DNA of 64,000 nt from the NCBI RefSeq assembly GCF_018320785.1, contig NC_054875.1:34327657-34391656 (forward strand), in the 5' to 3' direction. The notes below the pieces were generated by a model that saw only the letters and a list, made by a program, of their open reading frames with translations, did no database searches and was not told the origin of the DNA. Source of the DNA: Cheilinus undulatus. Its lineage: Eukaryota > Chordata > Actinopteri > Labriformes > Labridae. The position numbers were made by a program, and so were the translations under genes. Shown piece after piece: positions 43,101-54,502 of this stretch. Within the stretch, counting starts at the first letter, position 1; each line of letters starts with the position of its first letter.

Positions 43101-44381
43101 CTGCATTAACAGATTGTGAGTCCAAAATTGAGCTGTCAGCAGCCTCAGGAAGGTTACTACTCTTGTTTGTTAATTCGGGAGGTTTTGACTCTGTTTGCAT
43201 TATACTGCTCTGCAGAGATGACAGCTGGGCTAGAGGCACAGCCTTTGTTGGGGGAGACATGAGGGAATCAGAAACAGAGAAGTGAGCCATGAACATGCCC
43301 ACAGCCTCTCTCTGTTGGCGTAATGCTTCTTCCTGCTCCTTCAGCTGACGTTTCTGTTCTTCAATTTGTTTATTAAGCTCCTCCAACATCCGCTGTTGTT
43401 CAGTTAGTGTTGCAGCTGAGACAACCACAGTGCCAGTCGGAAGATGCTCTGTGACGCTAGTACTAGGGAGGGTGGAAGTTTGTGCTGGAGTTGGAGTAGA
43501 AGTTGGAATTTCAGGCTGAGTGGAGATTGGTAATGATGAGACTTCTGATGTTTGAGCTGAAACAGGGGGAGTTTGAACAGGTGAATCTGTTACAGTATCA
43601 CTATGAAAATCAGCAAAGATAGTCTCATCCTCTGGATCGTACGCCACATCATCATCTACAAAGTTCGATACTGCAGGACCAGCTGCCTTATTTTTTTCTA
43701 CACTCTCTGCAGTTACCATCCGGTATCCCATCGCTGGTTCATACTCCTCTTCTGGGTCATAAGGCCGGTCAAAGTCATCTTCCTCCTCTTCTATTTCTTT
43801 GACTTTGGATTTCTGTCCATACTGTTGAACAATCGGGTCCACTAATGATCCAGACACCTGGGACAATGCTGGAGCCGTCTTAACACCAGCTGCTGTCATT
43901 GAAGAACCTCCATCAGATGAGTCTATGGAGTCAGTTTTCTTATTGCAGAACAAGGTCTTCAAGATAGTCTGAAGAGGTGTTGCATCATTGGAAACTGTTG
44001 AAGGATCCTTGCCAGAGGGGGTATTAGAGGGTTGAGGGGCAGCAGCAAAGGCTGGTGTGGAAACAGGAGGCTTTGCGGTAATGGTTGTCAAAAGAGACGG
44101 TATGACAACTGAACCAGACGAGGAGGATCCTGATGGAGACCCAGGACAAGGTGGGGAACTTGGAGGGGTGATGTTTATAGGAATCTCTGGATCGTAAGGC
44201 TGGAATATCTCTAATTTGTCAGAACCATAGAGGACTGGAGGTTTTGGGATCCACATAGGGTCTCTGGACATATGAACTTTAGGTCGCTTCTCCTCAACTT
44301 CCTGAGGCAAGCTTCCAGTCCGTTTTGTCTTCTGAATGATTGCCAGACCCAGAAGGAGATTAGGTCGGTTTTTTTCAAGTC
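37120..44381 (-). CDS. dido1: dido1 giant terminal exon (2,419 residues)
   Basis: After the end of SPOC the exon encodes, in order: a Pro/Ser-rich segment with FQPYDPEIPINITPPSSPP; acidic motifs YDPEEE (about 43760) and YDPEDE (about 43635 and 42965); a coiled coil EEQKRQLKEQEEALRQQREA followed by MAHFSVSDSLMSPP (about 43250-43410); an RS domain (42538-42846); a long Ser/Glu/Lys-rich stretch; and from about 41500 to 37300 a Gly/Pro/Arg/Asp-rich tail. The tail includes an 81-nt tandem array (39365-40839) and RGG/RGR patches (about 38000). The human terminal exon has the same order but is much shorter. It is one open frame of 7.26 kb without stops, which argues it is under selection and not repeat-generated noise. 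Confidence 0.93.
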
Positions 44382-47300
44382 CTGTGAAATTAAGAAAATT
44401 GAGATCAGGTTACGTCTTTAACTTGAATTTCTATTAATGCTTAACTAAGAATTTGATCATAGGGATAATACAGTTTTTTGGAACTAACCAAATATATAGG
44501 TAAAGCTGCTGGATTTTCTCAAGATAATTCATTCAACAATGACAGAATATGTAATTTATGCCCATTTAAGTAATGCAAAATTGAATCCTAATCAGAAATG
44601 AGTTTTAAATGCAATGAATCAAAATACTTTTAATGCAAATATCTTGCCATCTTCTATCTGTATTGTCAGGCAGATAGATTTTTTTCTTGATACAGGAAAG
44701 AAATCTGATATTTTAATACTTTTAAAGATTGTTCTATTTAAAATATGAACTTTTATTGTATATTCTGTATTAACTCACATGTATTCTAGAAAATAGGCAC
44801 ATTAGATAGAAATTAACGTTACAATAACTGAAACATCACACCTTTGAAGTATTTATTTTGTCAACCTTTTTAATATTTAGTCTTAGTCTTTAGGTTAACT
44901 GATTTTGTTTTTTGTTTTAGTCACATTTGAATCATTTCACAACTTTATAATTTTAGTCAACAAAAATTGAAAAAAATTTTAGTCCAGTTTTAAGAAGTCC
45001 TTACATTCTAGTCCTTACTTTTATTAAAGGTAGTTATTTTCTTAATAATTTAATTCAGGTAATTAGTAAATTAATCTTCCTCACCTGGACTTATCATCTT
45101 AAAAAGCTTGTAAAACATCAACCCTTTGGCGTACAGTCAATCCTTTGGCGTACAGTCAATCTCTAAACATCCTGTTTTTTTCAGGACAAGATTTTTCAAG
45201 ATTTGTTCTTCCATCTGTTGGGGGTCCAACAAATGAACAAAAAATCATTGTGACAAAAAGTCTTTGCAAAATTAAAATATTTACAAAAAAGACCATGCAC
45301 TTCTTTATATTGGCTGATAATGAGCCATTATTCAAGGCAGTTCCTGTCTGCAGTGACACAGAGGGCCACATCACAGAATCTGGCTCTTTTTTTCTCTATT
45401 ATGAGTCATATGCGCTCTATCTTCCAGTTTTTAAGTGTATACACACGTGCTGTGCATGATGTGACAATCAGAACATCTTGCCGTTTGTTGTCACAGCCTG
45501 TGTAACATCTGTTTGGGAACTCAATATGGTGGATAATGCTAAGCTACCAGAACCAACTGAAAAATGGATTCAAAAGTAGATTTAAAAAAAGATGTTCAAT
45601 GTTGGCGTTACTGGTGCAGATTAAATCTTTAAATGCTCTAGAGAGTCACCCAAGTTCGAGGCTCACTAGAAAAGCCACCGTTGGGGTTGCAAAGGCATGA
45701 ATAGCTTCTTAGAACAGCAAAACGGAGGGCTTTCAAGGGGGAAAAAGGAAGTGGCTACCAATTCTGGTTCAAAAGTTGTTTAACTTCTTATAACCTGTCA
45801 CCTCTTGTCTTATTTGACAAGGTTGGCCTCAGAAGAGTTATATAATTGTAAAACAGTCATATCAATGCACTATCAATACTTTGATTGATTTCAAACACAG
45901 TGATAAAAATACAGGCACCTTTTTTTTTCTTTGCACAGTGGGAAAATATAATGGATTCTTTATGTCTGAATGTCCAGCATCAACATCCAAGTGTAGTTTA
46001 AATCTCTGTGACAAAAATTTAAATTATTTAATTATCAGAGTTTTTGTCATCAATGATCGATTCCAGCTAGTCTTAATATTGTTTTCCTCGCATAGAAAAA
46101 GGTATATGACTAACATTTTTAGTTGTTGATTTTTCACAATCAAACCACTGATGTTGTGAATAATAAATATATATGAATATCTAAAAGTAAACTCTAGTAT
46201 TGTATTGCATTGTATTGTATGATCACAAAATGAATGTTACATACATAATTTTGTATCATGGGGCTGAAGTGTTGAACATTTAGTTCTCAGTCTCAATTAT
46301 AAAGACTGCTGTCTTCAAACCTTTTCAGCCACTGTCTGAATATCAGCCACTCTAAAGAGTTAGAGGCTATAATATAGGAATTCTCCCAAGCCCAAACAAT
46401 GCAAACCTTTGTCAAAAAAACTACACAGAGTTGTATTAGAATTATCATACCTGGTCCTTCAAAAGGTAGTAGTATGGATGGAATTGACTCCTTTGCACTG
46501 AGTGGAACAAGGTATACATCTTTGATTGAACGACTGATATTGGAAACCACACCAAAACGCCCTCTGCTACTGAAATAGGAAAACAGGGAGACATATGCCA
46601 CTTCCTCCTCCTCTGTTGCAGGGTGAAACCGGATCACACATAATTCCTAGAAAGCAAAACACACGCAATAAGATGTCAAACATTTATCCTTTGCCAACAG
46701 TACAGTCTGTCTCAAGTAAAGAAAAAGTAAATCTACTTGCCTTGGAAACAGAGGTCTTCAGTTTTGCAACATAGTCCCACACAGTTTCAGGCAGGATTCG
46801 TCCACCAATTTGAATGGTATCAGGTAGATCCTACAAAAGACAATGCATTTATTAGTTTTGCCAAGATTTTTTATTTACCAAAGTAATGATAATGATATAT
46901 CCTTTTGATTTGATCCTTTTCATCCTTTTGTGAATACAATTTTCGGCACCACTATACCGCTTTAAGATTTTCAGCAGGTCCTGAAACCAGATAGGCCTTG
47001 GTGACAAACTTTGCTATCGTCAGCATGTTTAGGAATCCTTTCCACACTATGTCTTCCTTAGCCAAGAACTGAGCAGTCTCACCATCAGCTGGAGGTTCAG
47101 ATGTCTGCACCCTGAGATAAAAATCACAAAAACATCTCACATTAAAACATTTTGTTTGAAATATACTGTACTTTATGACTATTTTCATTAGGGCAGCTTT
47201 ATTTTTCTGCATTTCATTACTAAAGAGGTCTTTACATACCTTGAAGATGTGGCATAGAGTCTGGGATCTGCAGAAGAAGATGGTTTCATCAAGATTGATT

Positions 47301-50300
47301 TAGGTAATGGCTTCTTCAGTGGTACTGGAGCAGTTGGTGCTGGGGGCAAGGTAGATCTAACATCTTTAAAAGGCGCATAAGGAGCCGTTTGGTTTTGGGT
47401 CGGGTTACTGGGAAGAGAGGGGCCACTGGACAAAGCAGAAAACCTGCCAGCTGCAGTACGGGGGTCACGCCTCGTGATAGTGACTGTGGAAACAGCTGGA
47501 ATAACAACTGGTGTATATGCTCTCTTTGGTATAGTAGCAGTAGAAGTTTCTGGAGTTGGGGATGCAGGGGAGTCCATTATAGGAGAGGCTGGAGACTCTA
47601 AAGTTGGGGATGCTGGGGAATCCATTACTGGGGAGGCTGGGGATTCTACTATAGTCAGTGGTGGAGCGTCGATGATAAGACGAGATGATGTTGGAGAATC
47701 CATGTCTGGTGAATCAGGTGGGGCCAAGAGAGGGGAGTCGCCTCCTGTAGACTGTCTCCAAGGGGGTTCATATCTATCCCTTGTTTCAGGAACCTTGGGT
47801 TTTTTCTTTGCAGGTTCTCCATCTTCCCCAGCAATCATTTGACCTTTGAAAAGGAATAGAAACCCACTTTGAATAACTATTGATAACAAAGATTGTATCC
47901 TACTGTATTTTTTTTATATTATAGAGCCACTATGAAGCATCTTTAACTTACCAGTACATATCTTGCATTTCAAGTCAAAGAGGTGAGCTTTGTGCTCTGA
48001 TGTTGTGTCCTTAAGCATACAGTCAAGAATATTTGGTGCGGGGCTGCCCTGGCTCTGTTGGCTTGCTCTGGTCTTCAGAGGAGCAGGAGGAAGACTTTTC
48101 TTCGGTTCCTGGATGGCAGCCTACGCAACATACATTCAAACAATGAGGCTTAGCTTACAAATATATCACTACAACTATGGCATCTGGAAGAAATGTTAAT
48201 ACAAAGCAAGAGAGAAAATGTAATGAGCATTCAAGTTCCATCAAGTGTATGCAACTTAGGGAGTACACACCACGCTTTTAAATGACCTAGTAGGATTCAA
48301 ACTAGGCAAATCAACCTTCACTGCCTCAGGCTTCTGCAGCAAACCTGGCGCTTTAGTGGCTGCATCTCTCACCTGGAAACAAACAAGCAGTTGAAAAGTA
48401 TCTATTAAAAAGTTTGTGCAGTATATCTGTCTTCTTCTTGGTTTATCAAACATTACTCTCACCTCTGTTGTTGCTTTTGGACTTGGCTCCGATGCTTTGA
48501 CAGCCTGCATATCCTTCTGGCTCATCCTGACCAGTCGGAAAGGGTTGATCTCACCATTTACAACATGAAACAGCAAGCCCTACAGAGAACATAAGGATGG
48601 ACTGTGAATTTACTGAAAAAATAAATAACTAGTGTTGCTCCTTAAACTTTCATTACATTAATCTCAGCTAAAACCACTGCAGTATTGAAAGAAATACAAA
48701 AGAGATTACAACATAGATATGGGATGCATCAACTTTGAACAAACCTTGTTTTTTGGGTCTTTAAGGTTGAACATTATGGTTCTGTACTTGTTCATGTATT
48801 TGCTGTCTGTGTTGCGAAATATGTCAAACATCTCCATCTCAATGTTTGCTACAAGCTTTGCAACTTCACTTTCAGACAACTCCAAGTCCTCAAAGTCACT
48901 CACCCTGTAGGAAATTAAAAGACAGTTTGTCAGTGAGTTCATTATGCCGTGTGGCTCCAATACACTATGATGCATTTTTCTTTTACAGTTTAACAATTCA
49001 TACAAAACTCCACAGCCAAATCACACACTGTAATAATTTGCTAATTTAAAGGATATCTATAATTTACCAAAATACTTTTTAATGTAGAAAAAACAACTTC
49101 CAAAGTGCACCTAATATAATTATGGAAAGGACTGACTGTAATGCTAAAACCCGGCAGTGCCTTGATGAACGATTCCTGTCAAATGACAGATTATGTAGAT
49201 AATTGAAATTTCTCTATATTTTTTGTCAAGACACCCCATAACATTTGAAAAATCTCCAGAAACCCAAGTCAAAAATTTTTAATAAAAAAGAACATTCTGC
49301 ATCCACATGATGGCACATGAGACAATTTCAATTATTTTAAGGCAGTGTAAGCTAATGATCTACGTATTCACGGTAATTCTTTGTTAAGTCTAAATCAGAA
49401 CCCCTGATAATGCTGATATACTGTGATATCAAAAAAATACAGGAAGTTAAGCAAAATAAATGCAGTGAGTTCAGAGGGCCTGAAATTGTTAATTAACATT
49501 TAAAATTGAATTTAATTATTTAATACCTTACACTAATAAATATAATAAAATATAACAAAAATATGGTATGCAATATTATTGTTGAATATTGTGATAATGA
49601 TAAAAAGTACAATACGTGGCTAATTGCAAATTGCTTCTCCTGAATCCAAGAAACAGTATTTTTTCTGTTAAATTGGCACCAATGTATAAAACCTACATCC
49701 TGTGCAAATTTTCAAATCAAGCACAATCATGTTACTGTATTTCATGTTTAAGCAATCTTAACCTCCTTAGAAGCTACATGTACATATGAAAACACTGCAT
49801 TTTGTCTTTGCACAACATAGTAATCATTTCTGCTATTACAATTATTTAAGTAGTTTTCCAGAATGTCCTTTGAAGTTTAAGTAATTTTCTTAAAAGGTTG
49901 GGAGAAATTGCTATTTTGCTATTTCAGGGGATTTGCTTGGAAAATTTTAAGTATACATGGAAATAAGGGGATGAGTGTTTATATTAGAGAGTTTCAGTGA
50001 ACGTTTTAGGATTTTGTTTTTTATTTGTTTTTTTGGTCAATTTTATGAGAATTTGAGCAAGTTGTTTGGATGTTCTGGGGAATTTATCTGGCCTTTTTTT
50101 TGGCTTTTTCATTGAATTTTGGGAAGTTTATGTACAAAAATTTTGAAATATGATTGGGAATTTGGGGTTGGGGGTGTTCTTTAAAGTTTTGATTAGGTTC
50201 ATGGATATAAGAATTTGTCATTTTCAGGGAACTCGGGGAATATATTTGTAAATTTTCTGCAATTTGCGAAGAAAATTTAAAAGGGAAATTGGGAAATTTG

Positions 50301-51757
50301 CATTAATTTTTTTTATTGTTTTCATTGATTATTTTGGAGAATTTTTTTAATTGGAATGTTTAGGTTTTATGATAAAACTCAACTGATACATTTAGGGACT
50401 GTTCGAAGAAATTTCGGAGTATTTTATGGGATTCTTAACAACATAATCAAGAATTTTCACAGGAATTTCAGCTAATTTCTTTGAAATTTTTTTGGGGGGA
50501 ATTGAACAGGAAAGTTTTTAGGACATTTTCCTCTCCAAAATCCACACAGAGACGAGGCTGATGTTTTAACTTATCAGGTCCTACTTATCCCAAACAAGAT
50601 GAAGAGACTAAAAATACATTCCAAAAAGAAGCTCATGTCTCAGGAGGTTAAAAAGAGGGCTAGAGACCTTTTTTGCCCGGCAAAGAAGCTCAGGAAATTT
50701 AGATTTTAAAACAAACCAGAGAAACATAGACTATGTGAACTTTGTGATTTATAAGCAGCCAAGAATGAATCACATTTTCTTTTATATTTTCTCTTCTATA
50801 ACAAGTTAAGAAAAACTTTGATAATAAAATGTTCTGTAAAATCCTGAAACGTTTTGGAGCACTGATGACGATAGGATGGAACAGATGTTTACGCTGAAGG
50901 TTTAGAAGTTGGCCATTTGCTGAGTGATAAAGCATCGCTCGTTTCCCTGGAATATTTTATTTCATTTGTTGCGATAAAGTCAGGCATATGCAATGAGCTT
51001 ATTGCAAATTCTTAAATTGCAAAAATGATCAAATTGCAAATCATTCTGCAGCCTTAAAGCCCACGTTGTTCATATAAATGCTTTGGGTTTTGGCACACAC
51101 TTCTTTTTGGTTTATACATCCACTACTTTAATTTTTCATGATGCTTGTTTTTACAAGATCTGAGTCATCAATAGGGTACCAGTAACTTTATAAAAAACAA
51201 TTCTAGCCTGTAAAAAAGTCCTCACCTTTTGGACAGGATGCTGGTGAGGGAGCGCTGGATGCTCTGTCTGACCTGGTTGTTGGGTTGCGAAGGTCTGGAG
51301 GAAGGGGCACTTGGTGCAGGTGGTACTGGCAGATTTCTGGTTTCGTTCAACAGTGAGGGGGCGGGTGAAGTCTTCTGAGCTGAGGCTGGCACTTGACTAG
51401 ACTGAGGCTGGGGTCCAGACTGCTTCTTTGGTATGACATATGTGGTATTACTGACTATAAGGGCCCCTGTTTTATGATGTCTTGGCGCTGATGTTAATGG
51501 AGATTGCATTGTTGTGAGTAGTTTATGTTTTGCAGGGATGGTTGGCATACAGGGAACTGGTTGGACAGATTTCTGCTTAGAGACCTCACTGGTGACTGGC
51601 TCCTCCTTTGCTCTTTCTTGAGTCTGGCTCTGTGGTGGAGCTTGCTCAATGGTAGGTTCAGAGGAGGGAGCAGCATCAGTACAGTTTTCCTCTGGGGGTT
51701 GAGACGGTAGAATTTTAGCTTCACTGTTGGCCTCTTCTTGATTGCCTTCTGCTTTAG
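37120..51757 (-). CDS. dido1: Death inducer-obliterator 1, 3' ten exons (5' end outside window)
   Basis: DIDO1 is a nuclear chromatin/RNA polymerase II cofactor; its long isoform joins a PHD finger, a TFIIS central domain and a SPOC domain. Exons in transcript order: 51757-51226, 48904-48745, 48579-48463, 48372-48271, 48120-47952, 47843-47240, 47111-46958, 46830-46741, 46646-46451, 44381-37120 (stop TGA). They total 9,386 nt, about 3,128 residues, with all phases consistent. The first visible exon begins with an incomplete codon (needs one base), so an upstream exon exists; the PHD finger is not in the window. The family is identified by FNLKDPKNK, MLKDTTSEHKAHLFDLKCKI, RFHPATEEEEVAY and the coiled coil QQRMLEELNKQIEEQKRQLK. 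Even without its N-terminus the product exceeds the full human isoform (about 2,240 residues). One intron (46647-46740) is GC-AG. Confidence 0.96.
39365..40839 (-). repeat. dido1: 81-nt coding minisatellite in dido1
   Basis: About 18-19 tandem units of 27 residues. Consensus by eye is DFRGPGPERRGPxMEGPGHD followed by RRGPGDP; the last unit is shorter. Units differ by substitutions (DFRGLGPQRR, DFKGPGPERG, DFRQPGPVRR, EFKGPGPERR) and keep the reading frame. On the + strand this appears as CTGAAATCTGGA...CAGGTCCT blocks every 81 bp. Charge alternates (Arg, Asp, Glu) with Gly-Pro, predicting a disordered RG/GP-rich chain. Confidence 0.9.
42538..42846 (-). other. dido1: RS domain of dido1
   Basis: About 100 residues dominated by Arg-Ser, Arg-Arg, Arg-Glu and His-Arg (SRKRRPSPKRHSNRERDRRR, SPSRRSQRRSPSHSRRHRER). 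Such domains mediate contacts with splicing factors and are phosphorylated by SR kinases; mammalian DIDO3 is linked to splicing. It ends in a KRRRG basic cluster that may be a nuclear signal. Confidence 0.85.
44300..47111 (-). CDS. dido1: dido1 SPOC domain exons
   Basis: Exons 47111-46958 (FLAKEDIVWKGFLNMLTIAK), 46830-46741 (DLPDTIQIGGRILPETVWDY), 46646-46451 (ELCVIRFHPATEEEEVAYVS, SYFSSRGRFGVVSNISRSIK, VYLVPLSAKESIPS) and the first 27 codons of the last exon (LEKNRPNLLLGLAIIQKTKR). This is a complete SPOC beta-barrel. In the relative PHF3 this domain binds the phosphorylated RNA polymerase II CTD; by family the same is likely here. The 94-bp intron 46647-46740 starts with GC. The helix and barrel core are very like the mammalian protein. 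Confidence 0.95.
44382..46450 (-). other. dido1: dido1 last intron with repeat remnants
   Basis: Contains a reverse-orientation copy of the ACTAAAA element (about 44860-45030). It also contains a 20-bp tandem duplication, CCTTTGGCGTACAGTCAATC (about 45123-45162). The rest is AT-rich with no recognised feature. Confidence 0.65.
44860..45030 (-). mobile_element. ACTAAAA-rich element, copy 2 (partial)
   Basis: Plus-strand words TAGTCTTAGTCTTTAG, GTTTTAGTCACATTTGAATC and ATTTTAGTCAACAAAAATTG are the reverse complement of those in 7585-8130. The inner part is shortened. No coding capacity. Confidence 0.7.
47240..48372 (-). CDS. dido1: dido1 exons between TFIIS and SPOC domains
   Basis: Exons 48372-48271, 48120-47952 and 47843-47240. 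The second encodes the conserved CMLKDTTSEHKAHLFDLKCK then ICTG, a DIDO1/PHF3 signature. The third is a low-complexity segment with a basic PAKKKPK nuclear-type signal near its start and a Ser/Pro repeat (SPASP four times, 8-residue period, 47551-47646). It also contains a TPVV/Pro-rich tail before a DPRLY motif. No enzyme fold is expected. The SP dipeptides are candidate proline-directed kinase sites (inference). Confidence 0.93.
48463..51757 (-). CDS. dido1: dido1 exons encoding the linker and TFIIS central domain
   Basis: Exon 51757-51226 encodes a Pro/Ser/Gln-rich linker and ends with the first TFIIS helix, NNQVRQSIQRSLTSILSKR. Exon 48904-48745 continues VSDFEDLELSESEVAKLVAN and ends MFNLKDPKNK. 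Exon 48579-48463 begins GLLFHVVNGEINPFRLVRMS. Together this is the three-helix TFIIS domain II (TFS2M) that in TFIIS and relatives contacts RNA polymerase II. The catalytic TFIIS zinc ribbon is absent, as in the PHF3/DIDO1 family. Splicing inside an arginine codon joins the first two exons. Confidence 0.95.
48905..51225 (-). other. dido1: dido1 intron between TFIIS-domain exons (2.3 kb)
   Basis: Very AT-rich. About 49860-50520 is a low-complexity stretch of TTTGGGAAATTT-like words. Near 50990-51060 is AATTGCAAATCATTCTGCAG then CC, a hAT-like terminal remnant. No exon was found. Confidence 0.6.
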
Positions 51758-52269
51758 CTGTGTAAGAAAAGAAAGGCCTTTTGTAAATATGAAGAAATGT
51801 TAATCTCTGTCAGCTGTGACATAAAACAACATGTCACAAAATGGACAAATGCAAAAAAAGCAGCATCAATACTGCTTATTGTTCTGAAGTCTGATATTCA
51901 TATTTTTCCACACCAGAAAGGAATGAAGACTTGCACATTAATCTTGGTGAAAACTAAATGATAATTGCGCTCTTTTGCTTTATTTTTAACAACAGAATTG
52001 ATTCGCATTTGAAATTATGATTAGTCGATTGAAAAAGCAGAGCTCTATATAGCAAAAATGCATAGAAATATCCTGATGCTTATCAGGCCTGCCCACAGAA
52101 TTCGCAGGGCCCCTGAAAAAACCCTGGGAATAGGACCTCCTGGTTGTGATTTGATGATATCAATGCTTGTGTGTTGGATCAGTGGAGTCTGTGATGGCAT
52201 CCTGGCTCACAGTTTTCTCATTTTGGAGCTGAAAAGTGTGTCAAGCTACATTTGAGCCCTGATGTTGAA

Positions 52270-52890
52270 ATTCTTTACTTATGTCACTTTTAACCCATTG
52301 TTGATGTTTTCTTCCCATTTTTGCCACTTCTTTTTGACGGTTTAAACCTATGTTCGCCACATTTGCCCATTTTAACATTAAACCTATTTTTGTACCCTTT
52401 TTTGTCCATTTTGCCACTTTTTAGCCACTTGTTGCACATTTCTGCCAATTTTTTTTTGCCACTTCTGCCACTTTTAACCCATATTTCATATTTGCTGGGG
52501 GGGTCACATTTTTTGGCACTTTTTGCACATTTTTTCTTGTTTTTGTCCATTTTGGCCACTATAGTTCCCGCTTGTTGCTAGTTTTTGCCACTTCTTTTTG
52601 CCTTTTTAAGCCATTTTAGCCAATTATGCCACCTTTTAGCCACTTGTCACCCATTTATGCCACTTTACTCCCATCTTGGCCACTTTTGTTGCCCATTTCT
52701 GCCACTTATATTTGCCCATATTTGTCACTTTTTCTACTCAGCCCTGTTTTTGCTTCTTTTTGACACTTCAATACAGTGTGCCAATTTTTGCCCTATCTTG
52801 CAACCACTGTGGCCACTTGTGACCCATTTTAGTCACTTCGTTTAACCACTTTTAAGCCCATTTTGGCACTTTTCACCCAGTTTTTGTCTT
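52270..52890 (+). repeat. GCCACTTTT/GCCCATTTT degenerate minisatellite
   Basis: About 25-30 variants of a unit of roughly 20-25 bp built from TTTTGCCACTTTT and AGCCCATTTTG, in one orientation. The pattern yields long stop-free frames on both strands, which are not genes. Confidence 0.85.
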
Positions 52891-53857
52891 GTTTTTCAAT
52901 TACTACTATTATTACTATTGCATTCTTTTAAATTAAAGTGGTCTCATTATCTTCTACTTTATATTCTGGCATCCTGACCTTTGTGCACATCATGTTCTGG
53001 CAATGAAGTCTGGTATAACTAATATGGCGGCTTTGATGCTTTGATGCTCTTACTCCAACAATGGTAATTGATATGATCAGTCTTACCATGTGGAGCCTGT
53101 AAATAATAATGATTTCATGATTTTAGCATTGTTTAATTCAAGTCATGACTGAAACTGAACCATGCATAATCAGTTTATAGCAATGTATGAACTCATTCTT
53201 TTTTTTTTTTTGCCATACACCCCACACTTTTGCAGCAGTGTGTCACAGAATCATTTATGTCCTCTCGTCACTGTTCAATTGTCATATTTTTCCCATCTTT
53301 AACACAGAACAGAAACTAAAAAATACAATACAGAACACACATTCCTTCCAAGTCCTGTGTTGCTTACTCATGTATACAAGAAAGGGTAATCATGGCATAG
53401 TGCCTTAGATAATTTTTTTTTCTTAAACAATTAGGATGGTTCTGTTTGTTTTTGATTATGATAAAAAATGAGCGTATATTGTCACAACAACACTTTTATG
53501 TTAAATAGCTAAATTTAAGATATCCTTTATGTAAGAAAGCCATTCATTTTGCACCTTGAAGACCTCCTGTGTATTAGTGAGTATTAATTATCTAATCTAA
53601 TCAGAACACATACCTCCATTAAAGGTACAATCTGAAGAGTTTCCACATTGAAATCTCTACATCATTTAAAAATGAATACTCCTTTGTTTCACAATGAGTC
53701 ACTGAAAGGTATATTTCACTATTTACTAACTTTACCATGAATCGATCAAATACGTCTTGGGAGCAATCCGCTGATGTATTATTTGAATGATCGGTTTCAT
53801 TGATATATTCATTGTTGGTTTTGCTGTAGTAAATGTTTCTGCTTCTCCCTGTCAGCA

Positions 53858-54095
53858 TCTCTTGCTATTCCCTCTCCAAACCCAACACAGCGGCAGCAGA
53901 CGGCTCTTCATTTAAGTCTGGTTCTGAGTAGGTTTTTCTTTATCACAGTTACTTTTTCAGTGTGATTTTTTTATGTTGGGTCAATGCTGGGTCTTTGTAA
54001 ATAATATGATGATAAAGGAAGCAGTCTAGAGTAGTGTAGAGACTTTAGAAAACATTTGTCATGAACTGGTGCTCTACAAAGATTAAAAGATTGAT
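53858..54095 (+). repeat. Decayed fish interspersed-repeat tail
   Basis: AACACAGCGGCAGCAGACGG, TCTGGTTCTG and later GGGTCTTTGTAAATAATATGATGATAAAG...TCTAGAGTAGTGTAGAGACT follow the order of a very common teleost repeat. The family name is not certain. Confidence 0.6.
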
Positions 54096-54502
54096 TAGTC
54101 CATAATAATTAATAATAATATAATAATAATTTTATACTGTCCTACAAATAACACTTATAATAAACTCATTTTTAAACAAAAAATTAAATCATTCTTCTAT
54201 CATAAATCCTAAGAATTAATAATAATAATTAATAATATTTGATAAATATTGGCAACAGACAACATTTTTCTGTATGAGTACTGTGACTTTCAATACTCTG
54301 GGTAGGTTTTCCTGAATCATTTTACCTTACACTTTTGCTTTAAGTTTTTCTTTAACATTTTTCACTTGAATTAAAGGATCTTAAATTAAAGCCGCTGTCC
54401 ACCGCTGTCCATCTTAATTATTTCGGCACTATGAATCAGCAAAATGAGGCCAGTTTGAGGTTAAAGAAATAAAAAAGGAAAATTAACAGTCCTATGTATT
54501 GA

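Noticed and set aside
52290-52845. Lys-rich minus frame and Leu/His-rich plus frames
   Set aside because: Produced by the GCCACTTTT minisatellite.
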